From assembly GCA_963556495.2 (NCBI GenBank), contig OY747713.1, forward strand, positions 31,285,461 through 31,349,460: DNA of 64,000 nt, read 5' to 3'. Below, piece after piece: positions 35,767-47,397 of the stretch (positions are counted from its first letter, which is position 1; the number at the start of each line of letters is the position of its first letter). This stretch comes from Valencia hispanica (lineage: Eukaryota > Chordata > Actinopteri > Cyprinodontiformes > Valenciidae). The position numbers and the translations under genes were made by a program. The notes below the pieces were generated by a model that did no database searches, had not been told where the DNA came from, and saw only the letters and a list, made by a program, of their open reading frames with translations.

Positions 35767-36281
35767 TTAAAGAGGCTACATGCAACTTTTTCCCCAAAAT
35801 AAACGTAACAATAGCCTTTTTATTTGACCATTTATGACTCAAACATCTCCTGATGAGCATACTGACACCTTGTCAGCTCACAGTGGGTGCACCTATAAGC
35901 CTGTATCCAATTTTTCCTATTTTCTGTCGGGTCGGCTTTTTCGCGTTCTGTCTGCGGATGTGACGTCAAGCGCGTTCATGTTAAACGTTTCAGATCACTC
36001 TGCCACCACCGGTAGTCAGCAATTAGCCTACACTCGCATATATTATTATATATCTTGCAGACAAGCTTAGTTTCTCAAAAAATATATGCATTTGATTATT
36101 CTTACCTCTGTAAACATAATGTTGACTTCTTTGCAGCAAATGACTTCTGAAGTGTACACGTACGAGCGCGTGCTGCAAGAGCAGCAGAAAGGAACAGCAG
36201 AAAGGAACAGCAGTTCCGTTTTTTGGCCACAGGTGTCAGTCACGAGTTTAAATTTCAGAAAATTGGATGTAGCCCCTTTAA
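35767..36281 (-). mobile_element. TTAA-flanked MITE, copy B (inverted relative to copy A)
   Basis: The left end is TTAA-AGAGGCTACATGCAAC and the right end GATGTAGCCCCT-TTAA. Internal sequence matches copy A (12993-13497) in reverse complement, including actcaaacatctcctgatgagcat and cacctgtggccaaaaaac. No coding frame. Confidence 0.8.
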
Positions 36282-36289
36282 TGTTCCAG

Positions 36290-36725
36290 TGAGTGTCGTT
36301 GGAGCCACATTCCACAGGAGTGGAAAGAAAAAGCACTTCACCATAAAGCAACCACAGCCAGGTGCACCTTGTAAAAATCTTGACAGAGGAAAGAGCAATT
36401 AAAAAAGTAGTCCAAGAGCCAAGGAGCACACACAAAGCACGCCAGAAAGCCCTGGAAAAGGCAGGAACAATTTTTCCCATGAAAACAATAGGCCATTAAC
36501 TCAAACACAACTGCCTCTTTGCACACCTACTGCTCAAGAATCCACTGCTGAAGAAAGACCATATTGAAGGTTGGTAAAAAAAAAAGTTTTTTTGAAGAGG
36601 ATTTGGTCAAACAAACCTGTGAAACACTGGGAGTGTGCGGTCTGGTCAAATGAGGCCAAAGCTGAAGATTTTGGATGTCATTGCACAGACAATGTGGTCC
36701 CGATGAGTGCCACTCGACATGACCT
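36290..36725 (+). mobile_element. decayed Tc1-like remnant
   Basis: cacgccagaaagccctgg and gtgtgcggtctggtcaaatgaggcc resemble the coding region before and through the WSDET motif of Tc1 transposases. Stops and indels are frequent. Confidence 0.45.
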
Positions 36726-37329
36726 AAAAATATAATATCATAAAAACAATGTTTTCAATATTTATTTCACCTGCTTTTTATTTTTCAATACACTGATATT
36801 AGTTAATTTTTATTTTGCTCAGTTTTGCCCTCTTTACTCAGATGCCCCTAAATATAACCCAATGCAACAAATTGCCCTCAGAAGTCAACTAGAATGTGAA
36901 CAGTTGCAATAAAGGTGGTTCCATGGAAGTTTATCCTTACCCTTCACCATTAACTACCCCTTTTTATTGGTCTGTCACATATCAGCCATGCAATTTAACT
37001 AAATACCCTGATTTTTATTGTTTGTCTTCCAAAAAAATGTGCCAGATTCAACTCTTAACTCTAACGTAACACAACAATAAAAATTCAGTAATACCAAAAT
37101 TTTGCATAAGCTGTTCCCTTATGCAGGGAACAGAAATACACATGCAAAAATGATCCATTGTTTACTGCAACAGCCTGTGCAGGCCTGAGATTTAAAGCCC
37201 CCAATAGAGCTCAGTTTGATGAATCCCAAACTAAATACGTCTGTCACACAGTGGATCAGTTGACACACACTAACTCCCTGAGAGCAAAGTAAATCATCGG
37301 CATGCAGACACATCTTCATGTCAAAGTGG

Positions 37330-38110
37330 CCTTACAGTTTGAAGGAAGCTGTTGGAACCCACTTTTCTCGAGGTCCTTGAGGTATGCAGGTATGTGTTTC
37401 AGCACACCTAGGGTCCCACTGCAGCAGCGTAATCAAGCTAAGGTCTGGGCTTTGACTGGGTCATAGCAACACATGGACTGTTTTCTGTTTCAGCCATTCT
37501 ATTGTAGATTTGTGGTTTGATTGGAACCATTATCCTATATCAGAGCTGTTGGACAGATGGCCTCAGATTTGACTATGAATAGTTTAGTATACAAAGGAGT
37601 TCATGGTAGACTCAAAGACGGTAAGATGCACTGTGTTAGTAAAATAAGCCCAAATCATCATACCATGCATGACAGTTGATATGAGGTGGTTGTAACAATA
37701 GGCCTAATCTAGTTAGATGTGTGCAACATATTGTGTCTCATGGCTACAAATTTCTATTCTGATCTTTTCTCTGTGCCGCCATATGATTTTTAGAGAGCTG
37801 CGATGGACTTTTTGCTAGTTTATGAGAATGGTTTGAATTTACCAAGTTGTCTTACATGTCTTCAGCTTGTGAATTACTGTCCTGACTGTAGAATGTTGCA
37901 CTTGAAATGGTTTAAAATGGGCTTTTAATCTTTACCAGATTGTTGTGTGGTAATAATTGCTACTCTAATTATTAATGTATTTCTGCCTTGGCATTGTATT
38001 ACCACCCACCTGTATGGTCCAAACCAAAAACTGACCAACTGAGGGCCCTTTATAGAAGTAGGTACAGTAGCTTTAGTTTCCTCGTCGTTCTATAGAGGGA
38101 GCAGGTCTGT
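37330..38110 (-). mobile_element. decayed Tc1-like remnant, minus strand
   Basis: ggtctgggctttgactgggtcatagcaacacatgga is the counterpart of the same stretch in the intact Tc1 copy (50.68-50.70 kb), the reverse complement of the SPDLNP-coding region. The rest is heavily mutated. Confidence 0.5.
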
Positions 38111-38595
38111 ATTTGTTTCAATATGACTAAATCTACAAACAGTGATGGGGATTTTTCCCCATCTCACCATGTACTGCTTAGTTGATGAAATAATGAAAAC
38201 AAACTGTGTACTGAAAATATTTGCTACTGCCTCTTGTCTCAAACTCTTTCTCGAAACACAATGTATCATAGGCACATCTCAACAAATAAGAATATAACAT
38301 GTGATCTGCTGGTGTTGGTCCACTGTGTTTTATGGGTCCAAAGTCAACCAGGAAGTTTTTCAGCACTTCATGCTTTCCTCTGCTGATATGTTATGGAGGT
38401 TTTACTTGGCACCTGCCCATAGCGCCAAAAGTAGAAATACAAAGTTTACTGACTGACAGTCATAAATGTCATAGAGAGTCAATGGAGAACTGTCAAACAG
38501 AAGATTGGACAAAACAGATGAGCTGAAGGCTACTATCAATGCATGACTTTCACTTTTTGATTAAGTCAGTGAAAAAAAGTAGATTTTGATTTATT

Positions 38596-41116
38596 AAGAT
38601 GAACCTGTAGTTCGTGGGGCTTTGTGGTGCTGTGGCCGTGGGCCCTGGGTCGAACGTGCCATGGCCTCCCTCCCCTGGTGGATCCCGGTGAACAGCGGTG
38701 CCTATTGGGGTCAGTGGGGGAGCTGGCTCCCTGGGAAGACATTTTGTCTCCCAGTCCTTCCCTCCCCATCCCTGGACACCTCTGTCCACCCGCTCCATCA
38801 CTTTACCACTTATATAGGGTCTTGGGGCATGGGCACATCACTGGGGTGCGAGGAGGGGCTTCCCTCCTCGCTATCCCGTGGCATCCTGGGTCCCAATTTT
38901 AATATACAACTTAGACACTCCCACTTATAACATTCTCACGCAACACATATGTAGGGACTTTGGGGTGGGCACACTTTTCGGCATCCAGAGGGGGAGCGGT
39001 TCAATCAGCTTCACCTCTGGTGCCGGTGCCCACTGTGAAACCACATATAGACACTGAGGGCTCGGGGTGGGGGTTGGGGGTTGGGGGATGTGTGGCTGCC
39101 TTCCCCACATCCCACCCCTCTGTTTTAAATGCACATTACAAGAACACGCATCAACACCATACTCGAGCGGGAGGATGGAGGCTAGGGGTCTTTTCACACC
39201 CCTGTTCGCTACGGACCATCTGGGGTTGGGGTCTGGAGGAGGAACAGGCGGTCTGGTCGGGGTCCTGGGCTGTCGGGCTGCTTTGCCACTGTGGGGCCCT
39301 TGGCGGTCTGCTTGTCTCCGTCCTAGAAGGTAGGGGGTCCATCTCCCGGGTCCGGGGGCTGGTGGCTCTACTGGGGCATCGGTACCTGGACCTGGGTGGA
39401 TAAAGTGTGTATGGGGTGTGTGACTGAGGGTACAGCGTCATTTTTTTGGGTGTCTTGGTGAGTCAGTAAGAATGTATGTGTTTAAGAGTGAGGGAACGTA
39501 TGACTGTGTCTGTATGTCTTTGTCTACCTGTCAGGTTGGATCTTGGTCTGCCCCCTCGCCTGGCGCACCTCAGGCCTTACACTTAATGGGGGGCCTATTT
39601 CCCCTCCGTCACTCCCCGCCGGTGACGGGGGCCCCTGCCTGCCGGTGCATCGGTGGTCAATCCGGTTCGGAACTGGTTATTGCCTGTCCAGGCCTGGGGG
39701 GGCCGGTGTGTCGATCGGCCGATGCGCTGGGCCGATATCTTCCTTTGGTTGGTTGGGGCACCTCTTTTAGGGGTGCCAGGTTTGGGATTGTTGGGTGGTG
39801 CCTGCTCGGTGGCTCAGCGGGATGTGGATCCGGCGTCTCTGCTCATTCGATCACTTGTTCTGTGCACACCGTGCGTGGTCGGTTCATTGGCGGGTTGGAC
39901 CGGCCCCGGCCCTCGTTGGATGGCTGGTCTCGGCGCTCTGCGTTGCGCGGGATCAGGACCCGGGAGCTGGTACAACTTGGTGTCCAGATGCTGGCTGAGC
40001 CCGGCCTGGGGATTCTGTCCATCCCCTGCGGCTATCGGTGGGGCGCCCCGACGTAGGGCAGGGGTGGGGCGCTGGGATGTTGGCGGTGGGGATTGGCCTA
40101 GGGTGATGGTGGCGCGTGGCGGCCGGCCGCGGCCCCTGCAGTGCCGGGGGCCCCTCGTCGGCTGGTCCCTTGTCGGGTCCCTGCTGGGGGTTGGGGGCCC
40201 CTGGGCCCTGGCTCTCCCGGTCCATTGACCGGCCAGCCCTGGCACGGCCGGTTGCCGGCGGGGCCCGTGGGCTCGTCACTGCTGCCCCCCGGGCCCCTTC
40301 ATAGTAGCCACTGGACATTCCCCTGGGGTTCTCCTTTGCTCCACTCTTGGGGGATGCGGTCGACCCCGCCCGGGTCCGCCTGGGGCTCTGGGGGTCCTTT
40401 GGACGTCTTTGCTCCAATCTCCTTCATGTCTGCATCGATTCCTGGGAGATGGATTGATGCCTGCTCACACCAACTATCAAACACTCTTATGGAGAAACCT
40501 TATATGCACCAGCATGCTAACACACACACACATAGATGTGGGGTCTCTGGTGTTTAAGGATATATTCTTGGGCTGAGGTTATCATTACTAGAGCTTGATT
40601 AATCGGGACCATCAGTTTTTCTGTGACATTGTTGCTGTATTTTTATATCTATTTTTGTGTGATGTGGTTGTGTAATTCTTAGTTCACAATGTTTGTTTTG
40701 TCGATGTTCCTTTTTCGTGTTTTGTTTTGTTTTTTCCCCTCTCTCTGCCGACCTGTGGTTATGGAGGCAGACTTCAATGTCTTCCTGTGTTTTTTTTGTT
40801 CCCCTTCCTCTCTTGTATTTTCAACTCACCCTCTCTTGACTTTTTGTTTCCTACCTCTCTTCTTCATCTTCCTTCTTTCTTCTCCTTAATTTTCCGTCTC
40901 CGTGTCCATAACATCAGGAAATAAAAACCCCAACAATTCATAATAAAGATTTTTCACACATATATCAAGTGGAGGACTATAGCAAAAGCTGTACTGCTCC
41001 GCTTGTGAAAGTAAATCTGTTGGGCTTCTACTTGGTACTCAGACACCAATTCTGAGCTCCACACTGCCAAACAGGACACGTAAAAAAAAAAAAAAAAAAA
41101 GATGAACCTGTAGTTC
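38596..41116 (+). mobile_element. GC-rich retroposed insert with 18-bp target duplications and poly(A) tail
   Basis: AAGATGAACCTGTAGTTC occurs at 38596-38613 and again at 41099-41116. Between them lie about 2.5 kb that end in a pure A run (41082-41100). Direct repeats plus a poly(A) tail show target-primed reverse transcription. About 38.6-40.5 kb is GC-rich and CpG-bearing, with no reverse transcriptase; 40.6-40.9 kb is T-rich with two AATAAA signals (40920, 40942). It could be the 3' part of an L1-like LINE or a retroposed non-coding transcript; the family is not recognised. Confidence 0.75.
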
Positions 41117-42860
41117 ACATTTGGAGTTCGCAAGAGGTTACGCAAGCTGTGAATATCACCAAGATTCACTTTACAGTACAATAGTACAACATGTTCAATT
41201 ATTGAAATAAACTCAGAGAACAAGATGAAATTTTTGGAGGAAGTCTGCTGGATCTCCAAGCATCAAATGAAAAAGAGATGGCACAGTTTTATTACATACT
41301 AAAAGGGAAACTCCACCATGACATTTAATAAAACAGGATTGAACAGAAATTTGATCATTTAATCGGCATTACTGCTAATGATGTGTTCTCTCACAAAGAT
41401 AGTAATCATCTCCAGAACTGTCCAATGAGCTGATTAGATATCTCAAAATGTTCCTAACCAATTTCACAGTGATATTTCTTTCTTTAGGTAATGCACGCAA
41501 TATTCCATTTGTTAAAGATTTAGCCTTATCAAAAATCAGCTCTGTGGAGACCAATGTCTATTGAGAGCAAGCTTTTTTAAATGCAAATGTGGCTTCTCCT
41601 CTTCTCATCAGCCTCCTGGTTCATACAATAAGTTTTTCTCCTAGATTTGTTAAGATGAAAGAGGGCTTTAATTTTCTGCCACCATGAATCACACTTTTCA
41701 AATTTACAGAGTGATCAAGTAAAGGAAATACTAACATGCAGGCAGCATCTTTCTTCTCACCCAGGCAGTTACATCCAAACAGAAAGAGAAGATAAATCAG
41801 ATGAAAAGCCAACTTTTCACTTGCTTTCTTTGGCTATCACCAATTTTGCTTCAAGGCTTGACATCTAAATTGTTACTTAGTTCTGCAAGCTATTGTATTA
41901 TGGAGACAATCTGCCTACTTGTGGTTGGCAGGAAGAACTGTTTATGAAAAGAAAAAGGCCATGCTCCAGAGTATGTTCAAGACCGGCTTTCTTCATCACC
42001 TTTCTTTTAAACAAAAAATCTCACCTGAACACAAAAATAGTGACCTGACCCGACACCCTTCAACGAGCATGTGTTGGTTCATATGAAGAGTTCAGGATTA
42101 TATAAGAGATAAATCCAGGTAATCTTCTGTAAGGAATATCACTGGGCTTTTTAAATGGAAAAAAAGGGCAGATGAAGACTCCAAGTTCTAATTATTGCAA
42201 AGGCTTCACAGTGGGACTCCTGTGTTGTTCCAGCTTCTCTCTCCAAACTCATGTACAAAGGGTTTTTTTTCCTCATAGTTCTTGCTCACCTTTTAAAATG
42301 GAGTCGTTATGGTTTGCCAGACAGAATGTTATCAAATCAAACTTTTTACAGTTTATGGCAGTGCAATTGCAGAGTAGATACAATGTGCTTCAGCCATTAT
42401 CAGAACTGAAGTTCAGGTACTCTAAGTTGGCATTGAAACTTCAGATACAAGTTCTCTTAGGCTCATCTTTGTTTAAAGTGGAAGGTCCAGTTGACCATGT
42501 TCCAGTATTTCCAAAATATTGGCAAAAGTATTTTCACATCTGCCTTCACACACCTGACATCCCATTGCTAATAGAGGTTATAATGTTAGCATACCTTTTG
42601 CAGCTTTAACAGCTTCAGCTCTTCTGGGAAGCTTTTCCACAAGCTTAAAGAGTGTGTTTGTGGGAAATGTTGACCCTTCTTTAGGAAGTGCATTTGTGAG
42701 GTCAGACACTGATGTGGGACGAGAAACCCTGGCTCACTTCGTCTGCTCTGATTTATCCCAAAGGATGAGGAAAGGACTCTGAGCAGGCAGTTCAAGTTCT
42801 TCTATTCCAAACTCCCTCATATCTTTATGGACCATGCCTTATTCACTTGTGCAGACACGT
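41117..42860. other. intergenic DNA, no gene seen
   Basis: AT-rich, repeat-poor sequence. About 41.33-41.95 kb has no repeats and may be a conserved non-coding element. A 145-codon open frame at 42172-42609 shows no recognised domain and is not called. Confidence 0.35.
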
Positions 42861-42861
42861 C

Positions 42862-42945
42862 TTAACAAGGCAAGTCAATATTATTTATATAGCACATATC
42901 TGCAACAGGGGAATTCAAAGTGCTTTACACGATTAAAAAGGAGAT
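42862..42945. repeat. short interspersed repeat fragment
   Basis: tattatttatatagcacatatctgcaacaggggaattcaaagtgctttacac is a motif common in teleost interspersed repeats; family not assigned. Confidence 0.35.
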
Positions 42946-43079
42946 ACAACAACAAACAACGAAAAGCTTACATTGCAGTGGCAAAATAGAGTAAAGCAAT
43001 GACAGGTTGAAAAACAGACTACAATCTATGTTGTTCCAGTTGTTATTAATCGAAGGCAGCTCTATGTAAATAGGGTTTT

Positions 43080-43270
43080 AATCTTGATTTAATTGTTCCC
43101 ACAAAGTCGGGAACATAAAATCGATCAAATTGTCCTGGTATGGTGAAGCATTCAGAGGTCCTCTCATTGGAATATACAGACTGAGTCCAATTCCTGAAAA
43201 ACAGCCCCACACCATAACTTCACCAAACTTTACACTTCACACAGTACAGTCAGATAAGTGCTGTTATCTG
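43080..43270 (-). mobile_element. decayed DNA-transposon fragment
   Basis: gtatggtgaagcattcagag...ctgaaaaacagccccacaccataa...cttcacacagtacagtcagataagtg resembles a teleost DNA-transposon (Tc1-like) coding region in reverse; boundaries not seen. Confidence 0.4.
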
Positions 43271-44399
43271 GGTAATTGTCAAACCCGAACAGATTGAGCA
43301 TCTGATGATCTGACCCCGCCTCTCACCCAATGTTAGAAGTCTGGGGTGTTTGTTCTGTCTGTCTGTGTTTCCCTTCCAGTGATTCTCCACTAGGGGTCCT
43401 GCTTGGGTTGAGGAGCTGTCCATTAAGCTTGAGGGCAGAGAAGTGCCTGGCAGCTGATCACAGCTGCACCTCATTGGAATCATCAACGAGTGTTTAAAGG
43501 AAGCTGGCTTTCATATCTTCTTCACCTGAGTGTTGCATCCCCGTGGTAACTTCTAGCCCTCTGTGTCTCCTAGTGTTTTCCTAGTAGTATTTCCTTTGAC
43601 TTACCTGTGTTAATCTTACCTGTGCTCCTTCAAAGGTTCCTCTGTGTCCACACTGCGTTCCAAGTCATCTACCTGCGATCCATTCTCCAGGTTCTCCACA
43701 AGCTCTGGTTCATCTTCCATGTCTGACTGTCCTCTGGCTCCTGGCTCACCCGTGTCCTCGCTCCGTCTTCAAGCTCTGCCTGTTGGCCCTCAGAACTTAG
43801 TCCTCACTCTCAGGATCCCTCATCACCTCCCGAGGAAGATCTCGCAGATGTCCCGGACATTTCGCTTCAACATAAACAGTCACAGAACTTTCACCCCTCC
43901 CTAGGCCACACCCCCCTGATTTGGGAACACGCTTTGCCACAGTAAACGAGAGAGTGCATAACACCAGTCGGAGTTTTCATGAAGTAATATGGTGGAAACG
44001 TCTTTTCTTTTTTTTGTTTTTCTTTTTTGTTCTCTGGTAGTTTGCCCTAAAGTTGAAGTGGTAGCAGCCATCTGTTTCTCCTTCTCTGACATTAATGAGC
44101 GGAAAACCTCTCACACAAGTTGTGTTCTGTTGGAAAATGCAGGAGCGGGTAATGAGTGGAGGACCCAAGTAAATGGGGAAGTGTGCTTTTCTGGTGAGAC
44201 AGACAATCATTGGTTTCAGACCGAGCCATGTTATTGGCTGAGGTTTTTAGACAAATGCTACAGAACCATTTACTTTTTTTTTTTGAATCTCCACAAAGTA
44301 TTTATGGCGATACTATGTTTGAACACTGTTAAGAGGCATGAAAAAAAAGTTTTAAGCTAGTTTGCTTTGCAGATTTGGTATAGCAGCTTTAACTCAAAC

Positions 44400-44490
44400 A
44401 TGACACCCAATGACTGCTGGGGATGAGCACCAGCTCCCCTGCAATCCTGCAAAGACAACCGGGTAAAGACAATGGATGAATGGATGTCAT
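44400..44490 (+). repeat. SINE/LINE 3' tail fragment
   Basis: gctggggatgagcaccagctcccctgcaatcctg...aatggatgaatggatg is the familiar teleost retroposon 3' end with GGAT-type tail repeats. It is related to the tail of the SINE at 45179-45570. Confidence 0.5.
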
Positions 44491-44609
44491 AAATGCAAAC
44501 TGTTGCACCTCTGATTTTGTTTAAATTGTTATGGTGGGATTGTATTTTCCTACTAAATTAATACATTTTTCAAGTTGTTTTAGTAGAGGACAACGCTTCT
44601 GTGAAGCCT

Positions 44610-44825
44610 AGTTTATACTTCTCCGTCTGCTGAGATGCACAGGCACGCAGTCCCATTATCCTTCGACGAATGGCTCTCTTTCACTCACGCAAGGACGCAC
44701 GGAATACAGCCCAATGTTTAAACTATCCATTGAATGCAATGGAGAGCGCACGTCTGTGATTGGTCAGCCCAACATCAGCCACAGATAGTTTCACAACAGC
44801 GGTGCTCTATAGTCCATGTAATTAG
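44610..44825. mobile_element. possible hAT-type MITE fragment
   Basis: ctagtttatacttctccgtctgc looks like a hAT MITE end; a matching second end was not found. Confidence 0.3.
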
Positions 44826-45178
44826 TAGTCAATGCAGCTTTTGGGCACCAGATGCTTTATATTGCAACGCCAGTTTATTTAATATGGTCTTTTGGTTATT
44901 TTGAACTCCATGATGTGTAGAGAACAACAAAACAGATCCCTGTGTTTGTTTTTTACATGCATTTTTAGAGTATTCAATGAGCTGCACTTTTGGTAAAAAG
45001 CTTTCCAGCGCAATCAAAACTTGCTCTCTGTTGGCCATTGCTCCATGAGTGGAAATGCGTTTCCAAGCTGAAGTAAATAAACTGTTGTTGACCAGAAACG
45101 TCACTGCAATGGTCCGCACCCCCTGTAGTCCTGGTGGAGAATTGCCTTGCAACACCAACACACCAAAAGAGAAGTATC

Positions 45179-45570
45179 CATCCATCCATCTATTTTCTGT
45201 ACCCGTCCATCCTAATGCAGGGATGTGTGTGTGTGTGGGGGGGGCGGGCTGGTGCCTATCTCCAGCGGTCAAGGGGCGAGAGGCGGGGTACACCCTGGAC
45301 AGGTCGCCAGTCCATCGCAGGGCAACACAGAGACATACAGAACAAATAACCATACACGCACACACTTATACCTAAGGGCAATTTAGAGAAACCAATTCAC
45401 CTAACAGTCATGTTTATGGACTGTGGGAGGAAGCCGGAGTACCCGGAGAGAACCCACGCATGCACAGGGAGAACATGCAAACTCCATGCAGAAATACCCC
45501 AGGCCGGGATTTGAACACAGGACCTTCTTGCTGCAAGGCTTCCAACTGCGCCACTGTGCAGCCCCTCCAA
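45179..45570 (-). mobile_element. tRNA-derived SINE
   Basis: On the minus strand the head reads GGGGCTGCACAGTGGCGCAG, with A-box-like TGGCGCAGTTGG and B-box-like TGTTCAAATCC about 35 bases later, the layout of an RNA polymerase III tRNA-type promoter. A body of about 300 bp follows, then a (TGGA)n tail. Imperfect direct repeats AAAAGAGAAGTAT (left) and AAAGGAGAAGTAT (right) flank it. Confidence 0.75.
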
Positions 45571-45687
45571 AGGAGAAGTATAAAAGGAAAATGTCTCCAT
45601 CAATACGTGTGTGTGTGGGTGCAAACTTGCTGACAGAAAAGTATAAATTAGACTTGATTGTTGACTGGAGCTCTCTCATCTCTGGAG

Positions 45688-46068
45688 TAATGGTGCGTTC
45701 ACACCGCACACTTTGTCTGCGTCAGGCAACGCTCCCAACGCATCTAGTTTGCCGCATGTACGTTGAGCAAAAAAGAGCGCGAAGAAGATACGTGTGGTGA
45801 CGTCGTTACAGTGAGACTCTCTGATTGGTTGGCGCACTGCGTCAACTGCGTCAAGTCCGTCAAAGGTTCAGCTAGCTGAACTTCTGTGTTGCTTGCGTTT
45901 GCTACGTTGCCGCTTGAAATGCAGGTAACGCTTGAAAAGTTGACGGAGCCAACGCACACAATGCACCGCAGAGACTCTGACAGACCTCTGACGGACTAAA
46001 CCGTAGACTTTACATGTAATCTTGCCGCAACTGACGCTGACGTTTGGGGCAGTGTGAACGCACCATAA
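45688..46068. mobile_element. Harbinger-type MITE
   Basis: Termini TGGTGCGTTCACACCGC and its near reverse complement GCAGTGTGAACGCACCA bound 375 bp (45691-46065), flanked on both sides by TAA. A 3-bp TWA target duplication is typical of PIF/Harbinger elements. GC-rich and non-coding. Confidence 0.75.
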
Positions 46069-47236
46069 TAAAAAGAGCAATGAGATGAAGATTCCAGTTC
46101 TGAAGAACATTCACAAAACAAACAGGGTAATCCAGCTTCCTCTCAAAATCTAAAAAGCATGCATGTTAGGAAGCCTTAAACTCCAAGCAGGGAGTAGGTT
46201 ATGTCTCAATGTCTGAAATCCTTTATTCGTATAAAATAAGTTGCCAGAACAGGGCAGTTTAACTGTGGCGTGGGGGGGTCAATTTTTATTTAACCACCTT
46301 ACGTTTTTACGTCCCGCTGGCAGTGGGTTACATACTTCTGGATGAAATCTGCCTTTTTTGACACCCTTTCTATGTACATATTCATATTATACATCATATT
46401 ATGCGTAGTTTGAAAGCTGAGATATTTTTAGGGGCAGGCTGGCCAGAGGGAAGTTCAGCAGTTTTCCCGAACGGCCACACTGTTCTAGATAAGCGGCCAG
46501 AACGTTTGTTTTTGTAGCTACTCCAAAAGCAGCTGCGGTTGAGCCACTCTCATGTTTCTGCTGTGTGTCTGCTTGGGTACGTGAGTGAGGCATCTTCCTT
46601 TCATAGAATATCTTTGTAACAGCTACTGGTGCAGCTGTGGGTGATTAGTACTTCTTGCTGCTGCGCTGGATTCTGCTGTCAACTATTTTGATATTGTTTG
46701 CTAGCTGCTACCAGATGTCTGTAGCTCACTTCTGCTTTGAAAGTAAACCCCCCTAACCTCACAATGCTTCCAAATATGTCCCCTTGGAACCAGAAAATTC
46801 GACATATTGATGGAAAAATTTTTAAGAATTCTTATCCACAACCCACCCGAGGTAAAGAAACTTCCAAGCTGCTAGGCTCAATTTCAACACCATCCTATCC
46901 CTCCTTGTAGTTCAAATGATCCAGGCCAATCATAATTGCAGACACAGTACATGTCTTTTTCAAACCACTCAGAAAGCAAATAAATGACAACTTACCATTC
47001 GAAGCCACATATCAAAACACAGGATAGAGCCATCTTGAACAAAAACCGTCTATTTACATTCACAACGGTCGAATAATGTCCTCCTTTAAAATAGTTAGTC
47101 CTCAACAAGTCTTATGTCCGAAATCCAACATCATCTGCGGCCCAAAACCTTGATAATTCCCTTCCTTGTGTGTATGTCTCACAAAGTTTCATCAGAGTTA
47201 TTGTTAGGATACAAGTTAGCCTAAAATAACAAAGCA
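46069..47236. other. intergenic DNA, no feature seen
   Basis: Unique-looking sequence between the MITE and the CTT array. No exon or named repeat recognised. Confidence 0.4.
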
Positions 47237-47397
47237 CTCTTCTTCTTCTTCTTCTTCTTCTTCTTCTTCTTCTTCTTCTTCTTCTTCTTCTTCTTCTTCT
47301 TCTTCTTCTTCTTCTTCTTCTTCTTCTTCTTCTTCTTCTTCTTCTTCTTCTTCTTCTTCTTCTTCTTCTTCTTCTTCTTCTTCTTCTTCTTCTTCTT
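47237..47397. repeat. (CTT)n microsatellite, about 160 bp
   Basis: About 53 uninterrupted CTT units. Homopurine/homopyrimidine, so it can form a triplex. Long arginine or lysine open frames across it are artefacts. Confidence 0.99.

Noticed and set aside
39472..40417. Overlapping open frames of 140-194 codons on both strands
   Set aside because: They lie in the GC-rich retroposed insert, where stop codons are rare by composition. The sequences are Gly/Pro/Arg/Trp-rich with no domain, and frames on all strands are equally open.
42172..42609. 145-codon plus-strand frame
   Set aside because: No domain, no homology recognised, AT-rich codons and no splice context. Probably chance.
43380..43915. 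Possible LTR (promoter-like and pyrimidine-rich sequence)
   Set aside because: Composition resembles the segment at 59.44-59.92 kb, but no TG...CA ends, target duplication or primer site could be fixed.
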